NCBI GenBank assembly: GCA_030512335.1
Contig: JAULSU010000006.1
Location: 930,001-994,000 of the forward strand
Length of the DNA stretch: 64,000 bases
Source: Immersiella caudata
Lineage: Eukaryota; Ascomycota; Sordariomycetes; Sordariales; Lasiosphaeriaceae
Direction of reading: 5' to 3'
Shown here: piece by piece, positions 33,686 through 44,579 of the stretch
How the letters are laid out: each line of letters opens with the position of its first letter
How positions within the stretch are numbered: the first letter of the stretch is position 1
Made by a program: the position numbers and the translations under genes
Notes under the pieces: generated by a model
The model's input: the letters and a program-made list of their open reading frames with translations, nothing else
What the model was told of the DNA's origin: nothing
Databases searched by the model: none

Positions 33686-35447
33686 TCACGAGCTCCGCCG
33701 GCCATATGGCTCAAAGGGAAACACTGCGCTCACCAGCCCCATGATGACGAGCAACCCAGCACAAACGTAGATTGGTGCAATGGTAACATTAGTGCTTTCT
33801 TGTGCGGCGCTTGCAACAACTGCCGACAAGATGCCCATGACGCGATTGCAAGCCACCGCCACTCCATTGCCCGTGGCTCGGTGGGCACTCGGGAGAACCT
33901 CCGGGGTGTACGCGTACAGCGTGCCGTAGTACACGTTCATGCTGAACGCAATGGCACAACCGAACCCTGCGTCCTCAGCTGCTGTGCGGACCCTCGTATA
34001 AGCGAAGAAGAAGGCGGACGACGCCAAAGCACCAATCAACATTGTGTACCGGCGGCCGAGAAGACGTTGGTTGCACATGTAACCCGCCAGGAACGGTCCA
34101 AAGATAGAGCTGATGTTGACGAGAGTGTAGTTGCGCCATTTTCCGTTTGGAGTGATATTCCACACTGCGCCTTGCGCCTCGAGGTACGCGGGGAGAAAGA
34201 CGTAAAATAGGGGGTATGCAAGGCCCACCATGGCCCAGGAAAGCCAGATGAGGCAAGTCGAGATGGCCATCTTCTTCGTCGAGAAGAGACCCCGTAGATG
34301 AATAGCTGTTTCTGCCAAGGAGAATCTGTTGTTGCTGTGGGCGCCTGTCACTATGCCCAAGCTCGTGAGATCGTCCGCCGTGATGCTGCAAGGGCGATCG
34401 TACTTGGACGCAATGTATTGGAGTGTCTTGACAACTTCGCGGTCCTTTCCAAGGCCGATAAGATATTTCGGGGTTTCCATGAGGCGTATCACCGTGACTC
34501 GAAGGGCTGACATGACGAAGACCAAGGCTCCGCTCGTAAACATCACGTACCGCCAGCCCATGTTGTTGCCCATGGAGCAAGTCATAGGTGCGTTGCCGTC
34601 TGTTGAGCAGTTCCATCTTTCCGGAACTGGTGCTAGTCAGCTTGCAAAAAAAGCCAAAAAAAACCGCCATTGCTTGATGCACCTACCGAGGAAACCCCAG
34701 GCGATGAATCCGGTAAAGGCCTGACCGAGCCCCCACCACCCAGCCATGAACGTCAAGACCCATTGCTTGCTGCTCGGCAGATACTCCAAGAATACGGTTG
34801 TATCCATGATGAGATTCCCTCCACCCCCGAACCCTATCACGGCGATGAAGAAAGCGAGGGACGACCAGCTTGGCATCCCGCCAGCGATAAGGGTAGCAAC
34901 AGAGCAGATCATGAGTGTCGTGTTGAAGGCGTGGCGTCGTCCAATGATATCAGCACTTATTCCCCAGAAGATTGCACCCAACAACATGCCGCTGTAGACC
35001 GCAATCGAGAGCCCGTTTTGGTACCCCCCTTTTCCGAGTTCGGCGTGAGCCTGGCCCGCGATCACAGATTGAAGCAGGAGGACGAGGGAGTCAACGGCGT
35101 ATCTGCAGTTTAGAATAAGAACGGGTGGAGGGCATCGTCATGGCCAATGTGCTCACCCAAAGCCGTTGAGGAAGAAGAGCTTCGTGTGATAGGGCGTCCA
35201 TCCAATCTGGTCGATGGCCTGGACAATCACCACTCAGCCAGAGGGAGAATGATGGGTGCATCAGGAGACCTACATTGTTCACCACATGCATCTTCTGCGC
35301 CAACACATCTCCAGGGTACTGTGAAGCGAGAATATCCTCGCTCGATAGGTTGTTGACCGAGATGTGCCGGGCCTGTGGCGCTTCGCTGGATAACTCGACG
35401 TCCTTGAAGTCGGACTCGGGTGTCCGGAAGGGGTTTGTTTTCGTCAT
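33686..35447 (-). CDS. MFS transporter, SV2/SVOP-like
   Basis: Exons 35447-35274, 35218-35157, 35102-34687 and 34632-33686; 532 residues. About twelve helices are visible. The loop GISADIIGRRHAFNTTLMIC is MFS signature A (G-x3-D-x2-G-R-R). IGFGGGGNLIMDTTVFLEYL is the SV2/SVOP-type helix 4, and RVTVIRLMETPKYLIGLGKD matches the P-E-S/T-P-K-Y/F segment after helix 6. VYYGTLYAYTPEVLPSAHRA with TGNGVAVACNRVMGI is the second-half repeat of the same group, close to sugar and organic-ion porters. The N-terminal 60 residues are hydrophilic (NNLSSEDILASQYPGDVLAQ). The internal 62-nt exon 2 (AIDQIGWTPYHTKLFFLNGF) holds the family-typical start of helix 1. The substrate is unknown. Expected in the plasma membrane. 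Confidence 0.88.
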
Positions 35448-36620
35448 GCTTGCGGCCGAAAGTTTGCCAGCTGGGAAGAGCAGGATGTTGGGCGCTGCGC
35501 TCTAATAAGGTGCAAAGAGAAGAATGCTGAAGGGTACTGTGAAAAGTGTAGGCAAATATAGGGGATCTTCGACCAACAAGTGAACGGAGAGACCCCGAGC
35601 TAGGGCGGTGAAGGAGTGATATCGTCCAAGAAAAAGAATAAAGATAGAAACAGGGACCATCGTAGATGGGCGGTCCGGATCGAAGGACGGTCGCCGGCCT
35701 CAGGATCAAGTGGATAGGTACCTAGGGTAGCAAAAAGAAGCCGGCAGTTGGTGGAGGACAGCTGGGAACGAGAGACGGAGATGCGGTGCCACGGGAAAGA
35801 TAGGCGAGATATCGACGAGATCTGCCGAATCCAACCACCAGGTTCGCTCCTTCCCAGTTGTCGAAATGCCAATTTTCCCGAGAGTCAGGTTGCACAAATG
35901 GTTGGATGGGATGGCGGCAAGCAACTTCTTGTGAGCGGTGTAGGCTCGGAAAGTTTGGAGTTTCACGGCAGGCTGTGTATTTGAGTCAATCGGGGATATT
36001 TGCCTCCGTGAACTGCATGGTGACATCACGCCTGTCTTGCCTCTTTTCTCTGGACGCAGTGAGATGCGGGGAGAAGGTTCTAAACTAAGGTGCGGAGCGG
36101 GAGGGCCGAAAGATGGACGAGGGCTACCAAGACTTCGACCAAAAATAAAATGTGCATTGGGCTTTCAGCGGGGAGAAGATGAGCGGAACTCGAGATTCTG
36201 GTAGAGCTGAACTTTCGGCCACCAGCTGTCAATGAAGTTGACTGAAGCGAGGAACAGGAGGGGAAAAGAATTCTTACCAAGCTGCCAACCATTATGCCGT
36301 GGGAACTCTTCAGATGAGCAGCACGAGACATGACGATGCATCAATGATCCATTAGTTGCGGTTCTATGTTACTCCAGTGAGTCGATCCCGCCATCCACGG
36401 CCGGGCCAAAAACCCAATCCACCCCATCGACTAACATATTAACTGCCACGCGAGCCAAGCCCCCGAAACCTGACGATACCATCTGAGTCTTATGAACCAC
36501 CTCTATCCATTACCACGTCGACCCATCCAGCACCACGACCCTTTCCCATGATGCGCAGCGAGCACGTCGCACCTCAACCTGCCATTCCCATCCGAGATGC
36601 AGTCAAGCATCGCCCACCCA
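35448..36620. other. Promoter region of MFS gene and gap
   Basis: About 1.2 kb; the MFS transporter promoter (minus strand) is at its left end. The rest shows no gene. Confidence 0.45.
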
Positions 36621-37091
36621 TCAAAACGCATGCGGAACGAACTCCTGATCCGGAATAACCACCATACCGCCCTTCAAGTCCTCATCCGAGTACGCAGGAA
36701 ACGCCACAAGCATTCCCTCCTCATCCACAACCGCCAGCGTCGTGAACCCATGATCCGGTCCAAACTGGCCGCTCCAGGACGACGTGATGTGATACTGTCC
36801 GCAGTAGACGCCTGTCTGATCCGACATGCTAGCCGGGATGCCATCGAAGCTCGAAATGTTGTACTTGCAGGGGACGGGTGCTTGGTACTCGACGTGGTTG
36901 TTGATGGTGAAGGACCACACGCAGTTGATGTCCGACTCGTCGCAGAGGCGGCGGACGCTCTCGAGGGTCCAGCTGGGTTCGTCGCTGACGTCGGGGAAGA
37001 GCTGGCGGCGGGCGATGCAGACGGGGAGGGTCGGGGCTGCGAGGGTGAGGGCTGCGAGGGAGGTGATGAGAGTGGCGATGGTGATCTGCAT
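36621..37091 (-). CDS. Small secreted cysteine-containing protein
   Basis: 156 residues when started at the ATG at 37091, chosen because it opens directly with a signal peptide (MQITIATLITSLAALTLAAP); a longer in-frame start at 37223 would bury it. The mature part has five cysteines (PVCIARR, LCDES, NCVWS, PCKYN, YCGQY) and tryptophans (SWTLESVRRL, WSFTINNHVEYQAP). It ends in an acidic, hydrophobic stretch (LKGGMVVIPDQEFVPHAF). There is one N-glycosylation sequon (YNISS). Size, signal peptide and cysteine count fit the loosely defined small secreted or effector-like proteins of plant-associated fungi; no enzymatic motif is seen. Role unknown. Confidence 0.75.
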   Translation of the reverse strand: MQITIATLITSLAALTLAAPTLPVCIARRQLFPDVSDEPSWTLESVRRLCDESDINCVWSFTINNHVEYQAPVPCKYNISSFDGIPASMSDQTGVYCGQYHITSSWSGQFGPDHGFTTLAVVDEEGMLVAFPAYSDEDLKGGMVVIPDQEFVPHAF

Positions 37092-38244
37092 TGTGGCTGA
37101 TTGGTATGGACAGATGATTTGATGGAAGTTCCAAAGATGGTAAGGTGAATTACTTGAGAACTGCTTGTTTGGTGGTGCTTGGTGTGGTGTGTTGGAAGTT
37201 GATGACTGATGGAAGCTGGTCAAGAGGAAGAATAATTTTGGAGTTTAGGCAGCAGAAGATTCTTTTATGATCAATCTGAAGTGTGATTGCCTTGCGGGAG
37301 CGGTTTTCGGTGTGAGGAGCCCACGACCTGGCTTGCATTCGAGAAATCGGGGAAGCGCTTCCTTGAACGGGTGCGTGCCTTCCTCAACTTGGGACGTTTG
37401 CGTTGAAGGCTGGGCTTCAAGTCTAGGAAGGCGCAAATTGACTTCGTCTCAGAGAAAGCCTCGAACCGATTTCGCTTCTTAGCCACCAGCCGAAGTGGCC
37501 TTGGTTGTTGCAAAAGTGGGTGGTCGCAGCAACAAACATCGTGGGGGCCTCTTACCAGGGGGATCAAAGCAAACAGCGTGGCCGCCCAGCCCTCGTCGCC
37601 CCTGCTTGTGGATTTCTGTATTCTGTCGGCAAGCAGGAGACTGGGCAGGCAGCTCGCAGTGCACAAGAAACCGATCATCCGGACCCATCTCAGCTTGGCC
37701 AAAGACATTGACCCGATCAGTTCAAATGGCCGCGAGTTGGAGCTTTTCAGCAACGCGAGATACCGCTCGGTGTTGTGCCCAGCGCAGCAGCGAAGTTTCC
37801 CCGAGCGGTGGTGAGGCCTACCCCTGAACACAATTCTAGTGCCAGCCGTCATAGGTCACTGCTCGTCTTGCAATCCTGAACAAGGGCACCTCCTCTTCTA
37901 ACAACAGCAAACTTAGTGTCATCGTCCGAAGGCGGGCCGGCGCGGTTGATGATTGGCAGGTCATGCATCTTTGCTGACAAGGTGACAGCGTAAGTCGGCC
38001 GTTCAGAAACTGGAGGAGTCGAATCCCTCTTAAGATGCGGTTGGCCTTATCTTATGTATAACGGTGGGCCGCCGTCTCGAAGAAATTCGACTTCGCCTGT
38101 CGTCAAGCAAACTGTGCGATTCAGTGCTTAGAGTCAAGAAATCACCTTGTTTGTTAGCTCGAGAATGGCGCCCGGTAGCTCCTAGGCAGGGGTTCTCCCC
38201 ATTCTAGGGATCGCGGGTTCTCCGACATACCTCTTATTCTTCCA
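37092..38244. other. Intergenic, no gene seen
   Basis: This should hold the promoter of the small secreted protein (minus strand). A T-arm-like string near 38018-38032 is not embedded in a tRNA. Nothing else is recognised. Confidence 0.45.
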
Positions 38245-39555
38245 GCCAGCGTTGCAGCTCCGGCCATCACCGCGATTCTCCTGCAAACCGTGGCAGTTCC
38301 GCGTGTTGGCCCTCATGAGCCTCCACTAGTCAAGCCCAGATCCCGCTCGTCGGCCACATCATCGGTCTTCTCCGCTACCAAGCAGAGTACCACATGAATC
38401 TACGGTAGGCCGTCCACAGTCACCCGTCTCGGGTGCAACGTGCTAACTATGCCGTTAGCCGCCGGACCCAGAAACCCATCGCAACGCTCCCGATGCTCAA
38501 CGGGAAGGTGTATGCCGTCTGGGATCCCATCGCTGTGCCTGCAGGTCCCCGGAACAAACATCTTTCGACGATACCTCAGGTTTAGCCGTCCTCAAGCCAC
38601 TCATGGGCGTCACCGACGAAACTGACGCCTTAATCAAGAGCGCCGACGGCGAGAAGCTCGTTCACGAAGTGGTAGCTGGGGTACCGATATCCTTCGTTGG
38701 CCCGGGCATCAAGAGCATGAGCGAAGCGGCTGTCGCAAATGGGCTCGTATCTTGATGGGCTTGTGACTGGCGGTGAGGAGACGGTGCCGAGTGTGTGGAT
38801 GTGGATTTGGCGGGTGATGGCTGAACTGGCGGGAAAGGTGATGTTTGGAGACTGGAACCCGGTTGTGAAGGAGCCAGGTTTTGATCAGGCGATTTGGTGG
38901 GTATCATCCCTTTGTTAGGGCGTTGTTTGGTGCCTTGGCTCTAAAACACTTCTCTAGAGACCTCCAGCACAATCTTCTTAAGCTGACATCGGGCGTGCTT
39001 CCATTGATCATCACACCAGCGGGGCACCGCGGAAGGGCGCTCATCATTCGCGTCTTGCCAACCATCAGGTCAGCGGCCGTCCCGTGATGCAGGATACGAC
39101 TCTGAGCGACGCCAACGGAAGAGTACCTCCTGAAAGAGGGTGGCGTGGTTCAGCTGTCTCTTGGCGGTCTGAATGTTCTGGAGGAACGCTGGGGCCCGAA
39201 TCCCACCGAGTTCGAACCGACCCAATCCCTCCTCGATTTTGCCAGTCGCTCAAAAACTGCAATGGGGGCAGGAAGTTCCAAGGCTACGAGAGCTGTTTTC
39301 CTTCCGTTTGGAGGTGGGACGCATCTCTGTCCTGGCCGTATGTTTGCCGCGACTGAGATAATGGGTTTCATATTGACAATGCTGATTGGGTACGAGATCA
39401 GCCCACTGGACGGCAAGAAGTGGAACTTGCCGCCATTCGGAACAAGGTCGTTGATTGATGCTGTGACAAAACCGGCGAATGGTGGCGATGAATTCGGAAT
39501 TCGCATCAAGAGACATCAAGGTTGGGAAAACGTGCGGCGGAACTATGCCGTCTGA
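38245..39555 (+). pseudogene. Decayed cytochrome P450 gene
   Basis: The C-terminal 136 codons (39145-39555) are intact and carry the haem-binding loop FLPFGGGTHLCPGRMFAATE (F-x2-G-x3-C-x-G-R). Upstream remains are in three frames. An N-terminal hydrophobic piece ends in EPPLVKP near 38337. One base is missing before IPLVGHIIGLLRYQAEYHMN (38343-38403). After a GT-AG intron (38405-38458) comes RRTQKPIATLPMLNGKVYAV, which stops at about 38585. Next are AVLKPLMGVTDETDALIKSA and, after further damage, MQDTTLSDANGR, with a frame change near 39118 to EYLLKEGGVVQLSLGG. Much of the middle, including the I-helix, is gone. It must once have been a microsomal monooxygenase; the subfamily is not certain. 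A transcript could at most make a C-terminal fragment. Confidence 0.87.
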
Positions 39556-40883
39556 GCCGTGTCACCGCACTTGCGGGGGTGGTGTGGGAGACCTCGGGTA
39601 CTGATGATGGGGTGTGCTATATTGTGTGGTACAGAATTCAGGGTTGCTTTGAAGGGGGGAATGTAATATGCTTCATGTCAAACACATCGACGCTGGGTTT
39701 CGGACTCGGGGGCCAGTATGTTGCTCTGAGGATGTGATTTGAGCTTGGCGGGTCAGATTCCGGATTTTTGAGGAGCTGTAAAGCCTAGAAGCATTAAGTT
39801 GGAGGTGAAGCATACGGATCCCCGAAGTGAAGGCTTCTTTATCTACAATGCCACAATATGATTGTTATCTAAACGGATGGGCTCAGCTGTTTTTCCACCG
39901 GTTCGGCGCCCCGCCAGAACGATCGCCTGGGTCGGGCACCTTCCTGCACCTAGCGTCGTTGTTCAAACACAAAGACGGCAAGTACCAGTGTTGGAGGAAA
40001 AGTTTTGCTTGTTAATCCGCTTGTTGAAATGCATCGTTCGCCCAAACCTGTTTCACATAGCGACCCAACGACGCCACGCAAAATTCTTTTTCACATGTCT
40101 TTAGATTTCTTTTCGAATTCCGTTCACTCCGACAACTTGAACAGCTTGTTTGATCATTTGCCCTTCACCTAGCACGGCTGCTTCCAAAAATTTTACCCGT
40201 CTCCAGACCTTCATCGCCACCCTTGAAACACCTCGAGATTCTTCTCTCGAGACGCAACGTTTTGCCGAGGTAGCCCACAAGACGGTTAATCATCTCCGAT
40301 GGCTTACGATGGTGTCGCCCCATAGGAGTTCGTCCGGCTGGGGCGACGGCCTGATTTTTCGACGATTTTTGTTCCTCTCGGAGCGTCTCAATCGCTGGAC
40401 TTTCCTGAAGCCAAGCCGCTACGCGACGCCGCGGCCCATTTTCGGGGTTTCGCCTGAGCAGGAGCCGAGATGTGGGGCCCCTTGGCCCGGTCTTGGTCCG
40501 GCAGTGGCGCCGGGATGCTGGAAGCGGAGCGAAAGTGAGAAAAAAACACCGGCGGAAGCCGCTAGTCAGGGCAATTTCGAGTCTTCCAAGCCGACGGCTC
40601 CAATCCTGTTTTTGATTTGGCGATTCCGCAGTGGGCACCCAGCTAACCATCTCCAGTTCCCCGCGGTCGACGGCCAATCCCTCCCCACCACCCCGCATTC
40701 TCGCCGTGCTGTCAGTTGCCACTTGGGGCGCCGGGCAGAAATGGCGAAGTTTGGCCATCGGCGCGATGCCACGATAACCGCGATCTACATAAGACGGCTA
40801 CCAGATTCCCGGGTCTCCTCGATTGACTCTGCTCCCTAGCACAGAAGCGAATTCGCGTTACACTGCAGCAGCGAGCCCCAACA
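39556..40883. other. Intergenic, promoter of DenD-like gene at right
   Basis: No gene is recognised. The last 100 bp probably hold the promoter of the gene at 40884; CTACATAAG at 40784-40792 is a weak TATA-like string about 95 bp before the ATG. Confidence 0.45.
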
Positions 40884-41864
40884 ATGTCTTCTACCCGCAA
40901 GAACGTCATCATCACTGGCGCCGGCGGTCTCGTTGGGCCGCTACTCGCCTCACGACTTCTCAACGACCCCAACTACCACCTCATCCTCACCGATCTTGCG
41001 GACCCTATCGTGCCTGCTGGCGTCGCATACCCCGAGAACGCGACTCTGTTGAAAGGCGACATCACCTCGCCCGCCTTCGTCTCCGAACTGGTGGCTGCTG
41101 CACACCCCCTCCATGCCGTCTTCATCTTCCATGGCATCATGTCGGCGGGTTCCGAGGCCAACTTTGAGCTGTCGCTACGGGTGAACCTCGACAGTGTTCG
41201 CTTGCTCGCCGACCATCTGCGCGTTTCCAACCCAGGGGTACGTGTCGTCTACGCCAGTTCTCAGGCCGTTTACGGCAAACCACTTCCGGAGATTGTCACC
41301 GATGCGGTCACTCCGACACCCGAGGGCACATATGGTGCGCACAAGCTCATGAATGAGATCTACCTCAACGAGTTGCACCGACGAGGGTTCCTTGATGTCT
41401 TTACTGTGCGGTTCCCTACGATCTCGGTTAGGCCTGGAAAGCCAACGGCTGCCGCGTCCTCATTCTTGTCTGGAATCATCCGAGAGCCGATGAATGGCGT
41501 CGAGTGCGTTGTGCCGATCAAGGACAGGGACTTCAAGTCGTGGATGTCGTCGCCCAAGACGATCACCGAGAACCTGGTCAGGGTGCTGAACATGGAGAGC
41601 GACAAGTTGCCGAAGCACATCCGTCACATCAACATTCCAGGCGTATCAGTGTCAGTACAGGAGCTGCTGGACGCACTTGCAAAGTACGGCGGGGAGGATA
41701 AGCTGCAGTTCGTCAAGGAGGCGCCCGATGCTGCACAAGAAAAGATCCTGCGGAGCTGGCCATCGGCCTTTGACACAACAACCCCTGTGGGCCGCCTGGG
41801 ACTAGCCGTCGATGAGTCTGGAGAGGAGCTTGTGAAGCAGTACATCGACAGTTTGAAGAAATAG
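40884..41864 (+). CDS. NAD-dependent epimerase/dehydratase, D-erythronate dehydrogenase-like
   Basis: Single exon of 326 residues, an extended short-chain dehydrogenase. NVIITGAGGLVGPLLASRLL holds the G-x2-G-x2-G dinucleotide loop, and LILTDLADP places an Asp at the end of strand 2, which favours NAD over NADP. VVYASSQAVYGKPLPE and TYGAHKLMNEIYLNE carry the catalytic Ser and the Y-x3-K pair. The chain best resembles the DenD group (D-erythronate 2-dehydrogenase and similar sugar-acid enzymes), seen in VRFPTISVRPGKPTAAASSF and SWMSSPKTITENLVR. It should act in the cytosol on a small sugar acid. No partner genes of a tetronate pathway are next to it. Confidence 0.87.
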   Translation: MSSTRKNVIITGAGGLVGPLLASRLLNDPNYHLILTDLADPIVPAGVAYPENATLLKGDITSPAFVSELVAAAHPLHAVFIFHGIMSAGSEANFELSLRVNLDSVRLLADHLRVSNPGVRVVYASSQAVYGKPLPEIVTDAVTPTPEGTYGAHKLMNEIYLNELHRRGFLDVFTVRFPTISVRPGKPTAAASSFLSGIIREPMNGVECVVPIKDRDFKSWMSSPKTITENLVRVLNMESDKLPKHIRHINIPGVSVSVQELLDALAKYGGEDKLQFVKEAPDAAQEKILRSWPSAFDTTTPVGRLGLAVDESGEELVKQYIDSLKK

Positions 41865-43214
41865 GAGACGATGATGAAATCCTGGAAAGTCTCAGCGATG
41901 CAGTTCCTCCGATGTCACGTTAGCGATGAATTTTTTTTCCCTCTCGGCACTGATGTGGCTTTAGATTAATGTATTACACGTATTCACCCACCCATGAGTT
42001 TTATTGCACGGCGACAATAGGATGTGGCTACGCGTACACCACGCCAGAGCGTGTTGTCATGACACCTGGATATGTTGCAATATGTGGCTATTAGCCCGGG
42101 ACTATAACCGCGGTGGAAGAATTCGGCGATCAACCCCAGCCGGGTAGTTGGCGTCCGCGATGATGCGCACCGCTCTACAGGCGCATCAGCATAATCTCTT
42201 GCAAACCGGTGGAGATTAAGAGGCTGTCAATATCGTCACACAGTATAGGGGCTGAGATAGGCAGATGAACCGCGAGCGAATCCCGACTGCTACGCTTCCC
42301 ACATCGATGTTGCGTTACCCTCCACTGCGCCGAGCGAGCGGCTGAAACAAGGGATCTAAAAGGTAAGCCCCAAATGCCGAGGCCGCATCCGAGACTCCGA
42401 GCCCGCCCCCAGGAGCTAGGGAACAAATATGCTGGGTGGGACCATTCCGGAGGGGTCCCGATGTGGAGGTGGGCATAAACTTGGAAACACGCAAACATGG
42501 AGAAATGGGGAAGCTCCGGAGCGGAAGCGAGGACGGTGCGGGATGTGCCTGACAGCGGTACATTTCATACCGAGCGACCCTCTCCGCCACGCATTGACTT
42601 CTCGTCCCCTTTTGGAGCGTTTCGGCGCCGGCGCGCAACAACTCGGCTGCTCATCAAATTCCGACGCCTCCATTCATCCTGGCTATTGAAGACTTCTGAA
42701 CAGCCCGGCAAAATACCACGTTGTCTTGGCCTGGGTTCACACCCGGGACAAACAGCCCAATCTTGCTTCGCACGCCTCAAATATAGGGCTTTCCAGGGAT
42801 GGAGCGTATTCCCATATGAAGAGGTTGTTGGGACTCTGGTCGCCACCCATGCTAGATGCCTGTTCCGACCATGCTAACTTCTCCAGTGTCTACGCGAGCC
42901 GAGGATCGGCACGATCTGCGGCGGTTGACGTTGTCAAAATAGAACACCAATGAGTCGGACGACGCCAAGCTCTCAAGGAACAAATCGAATCCATATACAT
43001 ACGGCTAGCTCGGCTGCGACGGCGCCCCCGTGCCGCCCGCACCCAGGCCAAGGCACTCCAAGACGGTTGGCCACTTCGAAATCCGGGGCACATAAACATC
43101 ACCTCGTCCCAGGATGCTCTGACGCCCTCGGCCCGGCGCGCTGGCACAGCCAGGCCCAGTCACCACCACGACGTACACCTCTTCTCCATCGACACAGGAA
43201 CCACCAACTTCACC
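41865..43214. other. Intergenic, no gene seen
   Basis: About 1.35 kb between the DenD-like and the sulfotransferase-like genes, both on the plus strand. Short frames only; nothing recognised. Confidence 0.45.
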
Positions 43215-44367
43215 ATGGGCCACCTCAAGCCATCCCCGTCGCCCTCCCTCTCCTTCCGCATCAACCCCCCCTCCCTCCCCTTCAAATTCCACATTCCGCT
43301 CTCCTCCCCCATCTGGAACCTCCTCGAGCGCCTCTACGCCCTCCCTAACCCCCCGGCGCCGCGCTCCCGCTCCCCTAAGAAACCAATGCAAGTCCTCTGC
43401 GTCGGCCTCCCCCGCTCCGGCACCGAGTCCCTCCAAAAAGCCCTCCTCCAACTCGGCTACGACCACACATACCACGGCTGGGACATCGTCTACGACACTG
43501 AGTGCCATTCTCCCGGCTGGGTCGCCCTCGCGCGCAAACGCTTCTACCGCGGCGAGACACTCACAGCCTCTGACTTCGACGCCCTGCTAGGCCACGCCGT
43601 AGCCGTAACTGACGCCGCCGCCTCTGTCTTCGCGAGCGACATGGTCGCTGCTTACCCAAACGCAAAAGTCATTCTCAATGTCAGAGGTGACGTCGAAGCG
43701 TGGGAGAAAAGCCTGGTGAAGACGCTCGTGAAAGCAAATGAGAGCTGGGGGTTTTGGATTGCGAGTTGGTTGGATAGGGAGTGTTTTTGGGCGTGGCATG
43801 TGTATGAGCGGTTTTTGTGGCCTTTGTTGTTTAGAGCGCCGGATGGGGACATGGCGGGGGCCGTTAGGAGGAATGCGAAGTGGGTGCAGAGAGGTTCGTT
43901 TTTTTCTCTTGTTTCTCGGTTTTTTTTTTTTTTTTTTTTTTTGGTTTAGCGATGGCTGGCGAGTGTGTGGATGGAGACGAAAGGAGAGAAAAGGGGAAGG
44001 GAGGGGAGAGAGAGAGCCAAGGGACAGGCAGCCCTGAGCCTGCTAAACCAGTCTGGTGTGGGGGCGATATTTGAACCAAGCTGACCAGGTCTTAGAACAC
44101 TGCGCCATGATCCGCGGCCTAGTACCGCCCGAGCGACTACTCGAATGGGATATTGAAGACGGATGGGGTCCTCTGTGCGCCTTTCTCGACAAGCCGATTC
44201 CGGACGTTCCATTCCCCCATGCCAACGCTGCCAGCAGTGGATGGAAGGCGAGGGAAGAGCAGTGTAATAAGCGTTGGGTAGACCAGGCGTTTGTCAACCT
44301 AATACTTATCCTCTTTGCTGTGTTTGGGAGTGCGGTTGCCGCGAGGGTATTTTTGTTTCAACGTTGA
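43215..44367 (+). CDS. Sulfotransferase-like P-loop protein with C-terminal membrane anchor
   Basis: Exons 43215-43893 and 44096-44367; 316 residues. MQVLCVGLPRSGTESLQKAL is the 5'-phosphosulfate (PAPS) loop of the fungal sulfotransferase family (Sulfotransfer_4 type), and KVILNVRGDVEAWEKSL is the 3'-phosphate-binding region. GFWIASWLDRECFWAWHVYE and, after the intron, REHCAMIRGLVPPERLLEWD and GWGPLCAFLDKPIPDVPFPH are the family's later blocks. The protein ends in one membrane helix (FVNLILILFAVFGSAVAARV) and four polar residues, a tail anchor. The 202-nt intron is unusually long for this window and contains T23 (43920-43942) and a GA-rich stretch; the acceptor at 44095 is set by frame and by the REHCAMIRG match. 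Substrate unknown; sulfotransferase activity is only predicted. Confidence 0.82.
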
Positions 44368-44579
44368 AACGGTGAAGGGGGGCTCATGACGGGGCAGGAT
44401 GTTGCGATTTGTAGAGGGCCGAAATACATGCTGAACTATCCGTGTACCCCGCGGGCACTGGAGATAGAGCTGGAGCACTACAGACGTATAATCGTTGGTT
44501 GCATTGTCAAGATAGAGGGAGGCTGAAAGTTGATTCTAGGTAGTCCTGTGGTGACAATGATCTATGTTTTCGAGCCAGA

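Noticed and set aside
37990..38035. AGTCGAATCCCTC resembling a tRNA T-arm
   Set aside because: No matching D-arm or acceptor stem upstream; the stem pairs poorly.
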